A stretch of 64,000 nucleotides of DNA. Source: a bacterium. GTDB taxonomy: Bacteria > Myxococcota_A > Bradymonadia > Bradymonadales > Bradymonadaceae. Numbering within the stretch: the first letter of the stretch is position 1; every line of letters begins with the position of its first letter. The stretch lies in NCBI GenBank assembly GCA_030427705.1, contig JAUIBR010000027.1, forward strand, positions 26,881 to 90,880, given 5' to 3'. Shown piece after piece: positions 27,269 through 33,374 of this stretch. The translations under genes and the position numbers were made by a program. The notes beneath the pieces were generated by a model. That model had not been told where the DNA came from. It ran no database searches and worked only from the letters and a program-made list of their open reading frames with translations.

Positions 27269-27796
27269 ATGGCAGGCAAACTTGGAGGAGATGGCCAGAT
27301 GATGTCCGAGCTCAACGTCACGCCCCTCGTGGACGTGATGTTGGTTCTTCTGATCATCTTTATGGTGACCGCACCAATGATCGAGGAAGAGGACAAAGAA
27401 AAGCGCAAGGTCGACATGGACCTTCCTGTGACGCAGAAGAACGTCAACAAGATTGATCCCGAACAGACCGACAAAATGATCCTCGAGATCGATGAGCAGC
27501 TCATCGTCGCCATCGGCGAAGAGACCATCGTCGATTGCTCGGAAGCGCTTACGCAGAAGAATAAAGACCGCTTTGAGAAGTGTTTCGACGTTGTAGAGAA
27601 GAAGCTCGGAGCCAACGCGAAACTTCAGGAACAGGGCGAGATCTATTTGTTAGCCGATACCGATATTCCCTATGGTTTTGTCGTCGGGACGATGGCGCGG
27701 ATTAAGCGCGCCGGCGTGAACAAGGTTGGTATGATTACCAACCCTGAGTACCTCGATGAAGAAGGCAAACCGCTAAAGAAAAAGGGTAAGAAGTGA
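27269..27796 (+). CDS. tolR: TolR/ExbD-type motor subunit
   Basis: A 175-residue protein with a short cytoplasmic start (MAGKLGGDGQMMSELNVTPLVD) and a single transmembrane helix VMLVLLIIFMVTAPMI carrying the conserved Asp of PLVDVMLVLL, the proton-responsive residue. The periplasmic domain is longer than in typical TolR (about 140 residues) and has a pair of cysteines (VDCSEAL, EKCFDVV) that could form a disulfide. It ends in a Lys-rich tail. The gene is nine bases after tolQ, and its stop overlaps the tolA start (GTGA). Confidence 0.88.
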   Translation: MAGKLGGDGQMMSELNVTPLVDVMLVLLIIFMVTAPMIEEEDKEKRKVDMDLPVTQKNVNKIDPEQTDKMILEIDEQLIVAIGEETIVDCSEALTQKNKDRFEKCFDVVEKKLGANAKLQEQGEIYLLADTDIPYGFVVGTMARIKRAGVNKVGMITNPEYLDEEGKPLKKKGKK

Positions 27797-28623
27797 GCGC
27801 AGGCCCAACACTTCCAAGCTTGGAAATGGGGTACTACCAACGTCGCAAAGCGACTCCTGCGCAGATTTTTGGCGGTCTTGCGGCAACGTTCTCACTTCAC
27901 ATTCTCATCGTGCTGGCCGTTGTCATCGGAACATGGCACGGCGAACAAGCGATTGAGGAAGACATCGAGCCCCACTTGTTGGAGTTCGAAAAGGTTGAAC
28001 TGCTCGCGCTTGGCGAAGAGAAACCGCCCGAAGCATTGCCTCGGATCGCCAACCCTGAGCCCGTCACCAAAGAACCTGATAAAGTCATTCTTGAACAACC
28101 GAAAGAACCGGTCGTCCAACTCGAGAAGGAAAAGCCCAAAGAGGCTGAAGAGAAGGAAGAAAAAGACCGGAAGAAGCGGATGTTAGACGCACTTAGTGCA
28201 CTTCATAACCCGAATCGCCCAACAAATGAGGACACGCCTGAAGGCTCGGAGAAGGGGGTTGTTGGTGGAACGATTTCGGACGCGGCGATGGAAAATCTCA
28301 TGGGCACCTATGCCGCAAAACTGATGGCAGAGTTGACCCGGACCTGGGAGGTGCCGTCGACGATCGATGAGAGCGAGGTTGCCGCGTTATCAAATCAGGT
28401 TCAGGTGTATGTTCGATTGTCGGAATCGGGAGACATTGTGTCGTACAAGTTCACGAAAAAGAGCGACAACGACCAGTTCAATGCCTCGATCGACCGCGTC
28501 TTGAAGCGATTTCAATTGGCGTACGGCGGTCGAAAGCTGCCCATGCCCGACGACCCCGCAGTCAAAGACGCGGTCTTGAAGCAGGGCTTGAATCTGAAAA
28601 CTTGGGAGTTCACAGGAAGATGA
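27793..28623 (+). CDS. tolA: TolA/TonB-like energy transducer
   Basis: A 276-residue protein with a cytoplasmic N-terminus, one transmembrane anchor at about 25-46 (IFGGLAATFSLHILIVLAVVIGTW), a Pro/Glu/Lys linker (about 75-125), and a C-terminal domain (about 170-276) shaped like TolA/TonB C-terminal domains (TYAAKLMAELTRTWEVPSTI, VYVRLSESGDIVSYKF). It should span the periplasm and pass force from TolQR to TolB/Pal. The start is GTG overlapping the tolR stop. Identification rests on architecture and operon position; direct similarity to enterobacterial TolA is weak. Confidence 0.8.
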   Translation: MSAGPTLPSLEMGYYQRRKATPAQIFGGLAATFSLHILIVLAVVIGTWHGEQAIEEDIEPHLLEFEKVELLALGEEKPPEALPRIANPEPVTKEPDKVILEQPKEPVVQLEKEKPKEAEEKEEKDRKKRMLDALSALHNPNRPTNEDTPEGSEKGVVGGTISDAAMENLMGTYAAKLMAELTRTWEVPSTIDESEVAALSNQVQVYVRLSESGDIVSYKFTKKSDNDQFNASIDRVLKRFQLAYGGRKLPMPDDPAVKDAVLKQGLNLKTWEFTGR

Positions 28624-29948
28624 AACCTCACACAAATATCGCGATGCGACTTTTGGTCAGCATCATCGCATTGCTTCTATGCATGCCGGCGTTTGCCCAG
28701 GATGGGCCACCGCCATCGAACAAAGGCATCGATATCGAAATTCGTGGCGGGGCGCGACGTGTGCTCATCCCCATCGCCGTCCCCGACACCAAAGAAGAGG
28801 GGAAGACCAAAGGCGTCGACAAGATTGTCGAAGACACGCTGCGCACGGACTTTGAACTCTCTGGGTTCTTCAAAGTGCTGCCCGCCGACGGATTCTTCTT
28901 TGATCCGTCAAAGGAAGGTATGTCGGCCAGCCAAATCAACTTTCAGAACTGGTTCAACGTGGGCGCACAGGCGCTCGTGAAGAGCGAAGCGAAGTTGTCC
29001 GGCGACAAGGTCGTCTTGGACCTTCGCCTGTACCTTGTCGACAAGGGGCAGCCCGTCAAACTGAAGTACAAAGGCAAGCCGACGGACCGTGCTGGAGTTA
29101 AAGGTCAGGTTCACGAGTTCGTGAACGCGGTCATCGACTATTACACGGGTGAGCCCGGCATCTTTGGCTCACGTATCGCCTACGTCGCTCGCAAGAAGCG
29201 TGGCTTCAAGCAAGTTTACATCATGGATATGGATGGTTCGGGGGCGACGCGTGTCTCGAAACACGATGCTATCAATATCCTGCCCAGCTGGGTGAATGGG
29301 TCGGTGTTCTACACCAGCTACGCAGCCGGAAATCCTGACCTTTGGAAGGCTTCGGGTGGCAAAGCGACGAAGATTTCATCACGTCGTGGGCAGAACACTG
29401 GTGCGGCTTATTGCAAAGGCAAACTGGCCGTCACGCTGTCGATGGGCGGTGAAAACACCGACATCTACTTGATTGATCCAAACACCGGGAAGCAGGTGAA
29501 ACGATTGACCGACCATTGGTCCATCGATACCAGCCCAACGTGGTCGCCGGACTGCAGCAAGATTGCTTTTGTATCAGGTCGCTCCGGCGGGCCGCAGATC
29601 TACTTGATGAACGCAGACGGCTCGAATCAGCGCCGTTTGACCTTCCAAGGTAGTTACAACACGTCGCCTGACTGGTCGCCGAAAGGGGACTGGATTGTGT
29701 TCACCGCCCGCGACGAGCGAAACCGCTTCGATATCTTCATCGTCAACGAGCAAGGCACGATTGAACGTCTGACCCAGGACCAGGGCAATAATCAGAGCCC
29801 ATCGTTTAGCCCAGACGGCCGCTACATTGCGTTCCAGAGTGACCGTGGGAAGAAGGGAGACCGCGTTTGGATCATGACGTCTGACGGTGAGATTCAGAAG
29901 CCCATCACAAAAGGCACGGGGTATACTTCGCCGGCTTGGGAGAAGTAA
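28620..29948 (+). CDS. tolB: Periplasmic Tol system protein TolB
   Basis: A 442-residue protein with a signal peptide (MRLLVSIIALLLCMPAFA region, cleavage near AFA-Q), a TolB N-terminal alpha/beta domain (VLIPIAVPD, LSGFFKVLP), then a six-bladed beta-propeller with TolB repeats (YIMDMDGSGATRVS, PTWSPDCSKIAFVS, SPDWSPKGDWIVFT, PSFSPDGRYIAFQS). It acts with Pal and TolA in the periplasm. I start it at the ATG at 28620, which overlaps the tolA stop (ATGA); an in-frame TTG lies 18 bases earlier. No pal gene follows, unlike the classical tol-pal order. Confidence 0.93.
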   Translation: MKPHTNIAMRLLVSIIALLLCMPAFAQDGPPPSNKGIDIEIRGGARRVLIPIAVPDTKEEGKTKGVDKIVEDTLRTDFELSGFFKVLPADGFFFDPSKEGMSASQINFQNWFNVGAQALVKSEAKLSGDKVVLDLRLYLVDKGQPVKLKYKGKPTDRAGVKGQVHEFVNAVIDYYTGEPGIFGSRIAYVARKKRGFKQVYIMDMDGSGATRVSKHDAINILPSWVNGSVFYTSYAAGNPDLWKASGGKATKISSRRGQNTGAAYCKGKLAVTLSMGGENTDIYLIDPNTGKQVKRLTDHWSIDTSPTWSPDCSKIAFVSGRSGGPQIYLMNADGSNQRRLTFQGSYNTSPDWSPKGDWIVFTARDERNRFDIFIVNEQGTIERLTQDQGNNQSPSFSPDGRYIAFQSDRGKKGDRVWIMTSDGEIQKPITKGTGYTSPAWEK

Positions 29949-30806
29949 TTGAGCTTGGAAACTCAAATCGAGGCGCTCGAAAAAGCGCTCGATGCTGATG
30001 TTATCGTCATTGGCAATAGTTGGTCTTCGGGACGCGCCTATGACCTCGATTGGGAGGCTGGGCGCGTTTTTGTTGAGGGTGTGTCGCTTCGGGCAGCGAA
30101 GTCGCGGCCAAGAGCAGCCATCGTCTTGGCGTGCACTGGTGGACATCCATCGTTTGCGCAGACCGCGGTTCGAGCCATCCGGGCTCACTACGCAACCTTT
30201 GATGTCGTTGTCCCGTACATGACAAATGGGGCAGGGGCGTTGATTGCATTGGCCGCCGATAACATCCTGCTTCATCCATACGCAGGCGTTGGCGCGTTGG
30301 ATGTGGGCCCGATTAATCCGCAGGTCCCTGAGATGGACTCGACGGTCTATGAAGACGTGCCGGCGTTGGGTGGTCTGGGTGAGGTCGGGCCAGAGTTGGT
30401 GGCGACACTTGCCGCCGAGCGCCACTGGAAGCGGATGGCTCGCAATCTTGCGCGTCGATTGACCACCAACACGATCGATGCATTGCTGCTCGATGAACTC
30501 GGTGAAGAGCTTCATCTGGGCTCGGCTGAATTGGCTGAACACGGCTTTTCAGCTGCACTATGCAACGCCGATTCGGTCGAGGCGGTTTGGTCGCTGTACA
30601 GGGACCTTGAAGAGGTCCTGGGACTTTTGACCGAGCCACCGCCGCGCTACTCCGAGTCCGATCTGGCCAATGAAGTGGAGTTTGAGCCAGCATTCGGGCT
30701 GGTCGGGGGATTATTCGCATCCACCGCGCATCGGTCGGAATACATCATGGACACGGGCCGGCCGCACCCAGACACCAACGTCTTTGCTGGGGAATGGGCC
30801 CGCTAG
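29949..30806 (+). CDS. ClpP/SDH-fold serine protease-like protein with apparent Ser loss
   Basis: A 285-residue protein resembling the serine dehydrogenase proteinase (SDH/ClpP-crotonase fold) family. The region VVVPYMTNGAGALIALAADNI followed by VGPINPQ matches the family's core, where a Ser-Gly-Gly-Thr-Leu-type nucleophile elbow is followed by LIALAAD and GPxDPQ. Here the Ser position aligns with Gly94, so classical catalysis looks lost. No signal peptide is seen. The start is TTG at 29949, right after the tolB stop with GGGAG seven bases upstream, so it is co-transcribed with tolQRAB. It may be a pseudoenzyme or a binding protein. Confidence 0.7.
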   Translation: MSLETQIEALEKALDADVIVIGNSWSSGRAYDLDWEAGRVFVEGVSLRAAKSRPRAAIVLACTGGHPSFAQTAVRAIRAHYATFDVVVPYMTNGAGALIALAADNILLHPYAGVGALDVGPINPQVPEMDSTVYEDVPALGGLGEVGPELVATLAAERHWKRMARNLARRLTTNTIDALLLDELGEELHLGSAELAEHGFSAALCNADSVEAVWSLYRDLEEVLGLLTEPPPRYSESDLANEVEFEPAFGLVGGLFASTAHRSEYIMDTGRPHPDTNVFAGEWAR

Positions 30807-30811
30807 ATCGA

Positions 30812-30833
30812 AGCTCGGCTTTGCCTCGCGGCT
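30812..30833 (+). repeat. Left copy of a 22-bp inverted repeat
   Basis: AGCTCGGCTTTGCCTCGCGG plus two bases at 30812-30833 matches the reverse complement of 31325-31346 at 21 of 22 positions. The pair encloses the octanucleotide array and tRNA-Leu. Each copy could be a REP-like element or a terminator arm. Confidence 0.7.
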
Positions 30834-30875
30834 CAATGTAACTCCCGGCTCTTCGGCCTATTCGAAGTTATCCAC

Positions 30876-31099
30876 CGAGTTTTCGAGTCATCGAGTATTC
30901 GAGTTGTCGAGTTGTCGAGTTGTCGAGTCATCGAGTTGTCGAGTCATCGAGTATTCGAGTTTTCGAGTTTTCGAGTCATCGAGTATTCGAGTTCTCGAGT
31001 TCTCGAGTTCTCGAGTTCTCGAGTTCTCGCTTTCTCGAGTTCTCGCTTTCTCGAGTTCTCGCTTTCTCGAGTTCTCGCTTTCTCGAGTTCTCGCTTTCT
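30876..31099. repeat. Octanucleotide tandem array (CGAGTNNT), 28 units
   Basis: Twenty-eight exact 8-base units run without indels. The first 14 vary in the last three bases (CGAGTTGT, CGAGTCAT, CGAGTATT, CGAGTTTT), five are CGAGTTCT, and the end alternates CGCTTTCT with CGAGTTCT. Eight is not a multiple of three, so all three frames read through as a pseudo-repetitive peptide, and the long frames crossing it are artefacts. The array fills most of the 361-base gap between the SDH-like gene and tRNA-Leu, a gap with no gene I can support. Confidence 0.95.
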
Positions 31100-31167
31100 C
31101 GCATTCGGCATTAGTGTTTTTTTGGGATTGAATTCACGGGTTCCTTGGGTTAAAAACCTCGCCCTTC

Positions 31168-31251
31168 GCCAGAGTGGCGGAATTGGTAGACGCGTCGGAT
31201 TCAAAATCCGATGGCTTTACGGTCGTGAGGGTTCGAGTCCCTCCTCTGGTA
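31168..31251 (+). tRNA. tRNA-Leu (anticodon CAA)
   Basis: An 84-base tRNA with acceptor stem GCCAGAG/CTCTGGT (one G-U end pair), D-loop GGTAGACGC, anticodon loop TTCAAAA giving CAA, a long variable arm typical of tRNA-Leu, and a T-arm GGGTTCGAGTCCC. The CCA end is not encoded. A terminator hairpin follows at once. Confidence 0.95.
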
Positions 31252-31254
31252 TCT

Positions 31255-31290
31255 GCAAACCCCGAACGCCGTCAGGTAGTCGGGGTTTGC
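31255..31290 (+). terminator. Intrinsic terminator after tRNA-Leu
   Basis: GCAAACCCCGA (31255-31265) pairs perfectly with TCGGGGTTTGC (31280-31290) across a 14-base loop, followed by TGTTTCTT. The position right after tRNA-Leu fits transcription termination. Confidence 0.75.
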
Positions 31291-31324
31291 TGTTTCTTGA
31301 CTCAGTGAGCGCAGCGAACTCGGC

Positions 31325-31346
31325 AGCCGCGAGGCGAAGCCGAGCT
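31325..31346 (-). repeat. Right copy of a 22-bp inverted repeat
   Basis: Inverted partner of 30812-30833 with one mismatch. It lies downstream of the tRNA-Leu terminator, within a locally palindromic, GC-rich stretch starting near 31310. Confidence 0.7.
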
Positions 31347-31415
31347 CAATTGGCCGAAAAGCGCTCTTTAAAGTGCACGCTTCACAGTCTACACTGCGGG
31401 CGTAAAGGAGATTTT

Positions 31416-31640
31416 ATGTTCAAGGTACTCTGCATCGCGCTATGTGTTTTCGCGCTGGGTTGTGAGTCCAAGTCTACGACGACGGTTGAGGCGCCGGATG
31501 CTGGGCCTGAGACGCCGTTGGACCCTGCCTCGCAGGTGACCAAGGCCAATAAAGATCTGAAGGTCTTGAAGAAGGACCTTAAGAATACAATGGACACCCG
31601 AGAGGGTGACGTGCAAAAGAAAGTGGATAATCCACGCTGA
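31416..31640 (+). CDS. Small lipoprotein
   Basis: A 74-residue predicted lipoprotein. The signal peptide (hydrophobic IALCVFALG) ends in a lipobox with Cys17. The mature part begins with a Ser/Thr/Pro-rich stretch and ends in a Lys-rich helix (about 42-65) that could form a short coiled coil, somewhat like a small Lpp-type protein, though no homology is claimed. A clear AAAGGAG lies seven bases before the ATG. A longer in-frame reading through the octamer array upstream is spurious. It is followed within eight bases by a gene for a secreted protein. Confidence 0.75.
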   Translation: MFKVLCIALCVFALGCESKSTTTVEAPDAGPETPLDPASQVTKANKDLKVLKKDLKNTMDTREGDVQKKVDNPR

Positions 31641-31647
31641 GGTTGAG

Positions 31648-32133
31648 ATGAAGCGACTTCTAACGATTTTGATTCTTGCGACGACTGCTGTGATGGCGCT
31701 GCCTGCGATGGCCTATGATGCGTTCACGCCAGTCACGAACGTTTGCCCAACGTGCACGCAGCCTCCGGCTGATGTCGTTACGATGAGTGATGGAGCTAAG
31801 CTTCGATGCAAGATTATCTCGGAGAACACCAACTTCTATGTTGGCTACGCGAACGGCGAAGTTCGAATGCTTCCGAAGACCGAAGTTCAAAAGATAGAGT
31901 GGCAGAGTGGACAGCCTCCGATGAATCTCAAGACCTTTGACCAGATTGTGCTCAACAACGGTCATGTTCTGAGTGGCACGATCGTCGAGGACAAGAACTC
32001 GCCGCCACTGTTTCAGATCAAGCTGAGCGAAGTCGACGTCACGATCATGGTGAACAAGGACCAGATCAAACAACTCTTCCGCGCTGGCGAGGAAAAGGCT
32101 GTCGAAATTCCTCAGCCAAAGGCGAGCCAATGA
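31648..32133 (+). CDS. Secreted hypothetical protein
   Basis: A 161-residue protein with a signal peptide (LLTILILATTAVMALPAMAY, cleavage near AMA-Y). The mature part starts with a CPTC pair and has two similar strand-rich halves: one with VVTMSDGAKLRCKIISENTN, and one with QIVLNNGHVLSGTIVEDKN. These look like two copies of a small beta fold of the kind that begins 'xxVxLxNGxxLxGxI'. The family is not identified. It overlaps the next gene by four bases (ATGA), so it belongs to the 31.4-33.3 kb operon. Confidence 0.7.
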   Translation: MKRLLTILILATTAVMALPAMAYDAFTPVTNVCPTCTQPPADVVTMSDGAKLRCKIISENTNFYVGYANGEVRMLPKTEVQKIEWQSGQPPMNLKTFDQIVLNNGHVLSGTIVEDKNSPPLFQIKLSEVDVTIMVNKDQIKQLFRAGEEKAVEIPQPKASQ

Positions 32134-32708
32134 CCGACTTCAATCCTGGTCCGGGAACGGACCGCCGCAGTTCAGTGCGCGTACGCAGCTTGCTGCCGTG
32201 TATGGTTCGCGCCATTACCGATGAAGAGATTCCGGCGATTGAAGCCCGAATCTTGGACGTCGCTGTCATTGAATCAGATTCAGTGCTCCACGACCGTGCG
32301 GATTGGGTTGAACGAACGGATGAGCTTCCACGCGAGACCGTCTTTGTACTGCGCGAGATTCGCGCTCTACGCCAGCAGATTGCTGAGATTCAGCGTTTCG
32401 TCCAAGCGGACGACGATATGCAACCACGTTGGGTGGTGATCAACGACAACGGGCTATTTGTGCCGATGGACGAGGGCAGCGAAGCTGACCTGCAGCCGGA
32501 AACCCATGTCGAGGTTCGCCTTCAGCTCCCAAGCCTGCAAACACCAGAGGTAATCGCCCTTGGTGAAGTGGTGCGTCGTGGTGAATCCGAAGATGGCATT
32601 GGCGTAGCGATTCGCTTCCGATACATCTCGCAGTCGCATTCCAAGGCGATTATTCGATACGCTTTGCGCCGCGAGCGACAGTTGGCTCGGAGCCTTCGTT
32701 TCAACTGA
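32130..32708 (+). CDS. PilZ-like domain protein
   Basis: A 192-residue cytoplasmic protein. The N-terminus has RRSSVRVR, similar to the RxxxR motif of PilZ domains. A helical segment is at about 70-92. The C-terminal 90 residues (RWVVINDNGLFVPMDE, then VEVRLQLP, GEVVRRGESEDGIGVAIRF) follow the PilZ strand pattern ending in G-V-R-G-G-F. The second c-di-GMP motif (D/NxSxxG) is not intact, so ligand binding is doubtful. PilZ proteins usually respond to c-di-GMP in motility or envelope control. The start overlaps the previous stop (ATGA). Confidence 0.55.
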   Translation: MTDFNPGPGTDRRSSVRVRSLLPCMVRAITDEEIPAIEARILDVAVIESDSVLHDRADWVERTDELPRETVFVLREIRALRQQIAEIQRFVQADDDMQPRWVVINDNGLFVPMDEGSEADLQPETHVEVRLQLPSLQTPEVIALGEVVRRGESEDGIGVAIRFRYISQSHSKAIIRYALRRERQLARSLRFN

Positions 32709-32711
32709 GCC

Positions 32712-33296
32712 ATGCTCAATCTAGCTGTACCAACAGATGATGGGTGGTTTGACCGTGTTCGCGACCATTTGGACGTGATTTTGGTGGACCATTGCCACCT
32801 CGAGAAGCGCGCCGCCTCAAACGCGTTGAACATGATTTTCCGCTACACAGGGAAGGACAGCATCCTGAGGGAGCTCTCGGACGTGGTGCAGGAAGAGATG
32901 GAGCATTTCGTGATGTGTCTCGACCTGCTTGAGGCGCGCGATATCAAATTCATTCGCCTAAAACCCTCTCCGTACGCCGCGAAACTCAAAGAATCGATCG
33001 AGCGTCAGGAACCCAAAGCGTTCTTAGACCAGCTGCTAATGGCGGCGTTGATTGAAGCTCGGAGTTGCGAGCGTTTCAAGATTCTTGGCGACGAGCTCGA
33101 AGACATCGACCCTGAGTTGTCTGCTTTCTACAAAGACCTGGTCGTATCCGAAGCCCGCCATCATATGTTGTACACTAATATCGCGCGGCAGTTTTATCCC
33201 GCCGATGAGGTGAAAGAGCGGCTTTCTGAGCTCGCCGCAATCGAGGCTGACGCTGTTGCCTCCTGCACAGATGCCCCGCGCCTGCACAGTTTCTAA
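32712..33296 (+). CDS. miaE: tRNA-(ms2io6A)-hydroxylase-type di-iron protein
   Basis: A 194-residue helical di-iron protein matching the MiaE family, which hydroxylates the isopentenyl side chain at A37 of tRNAs. Ligand motifs are visible: the HCHLEKRAA helix, EEMEHF, IEARSCERF and SEARHH. The length equals that of typical short MiaE proteins. It starts three bases after the PilZ-like gene stop, so it is probably co-transcribed. Being oxygen-dependent, it implies an aerobic or facultative host. No miaA or miaB is in the window. Confidence 0.88.
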   Translation: MLNLAVPTDDGWFDRVRDHLDVILVDHCHLEKRAASNALNMIFRYTGKDSILRELSDVVQEEMEHFVMCLDLLEARDIKFIRLKPSPYAAKLKESIERQEPKAFLDQLLMAALIEARSCERFKILGDELEDIDPELSAFYKDLVVSEARHHMLYTNIARQFYPADEVKERLSELAAIEADAVASCTDAPRLHSF

Positions 33297-33374
33297 TCTC
33301 GTGCCTACAATGCTTCTTTTGGGGCGCGTATTTTGGTAAGTTCCGCGCGTTGAGCAATCACTCTGGATGGTTCC

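Noticed and set aside
29574..30542. 322-codon minus-strand frame spanning tolB and the SDH-like gene
   Set aside because: It crosses two well-supported plus-strand genes and shows no coding signature.
30876..31099. CRISPR array
   Set aside because: Units are 8 bases with no unique spacers and no cas genes are nearby; the same holds for the 17-, 25- and 14-base arrays.
30670..31640. Long plus-strand frames with peptide repeats such as SSRVLEFS across the octamer array
   Set aside because: The repeat unit is 8 bases, so every frame is open and repetitive by construction; the frames also cross tRNA-Leu. Only the lipoprotein from 31416 has a start, ribosome-binding site and signal peptide.
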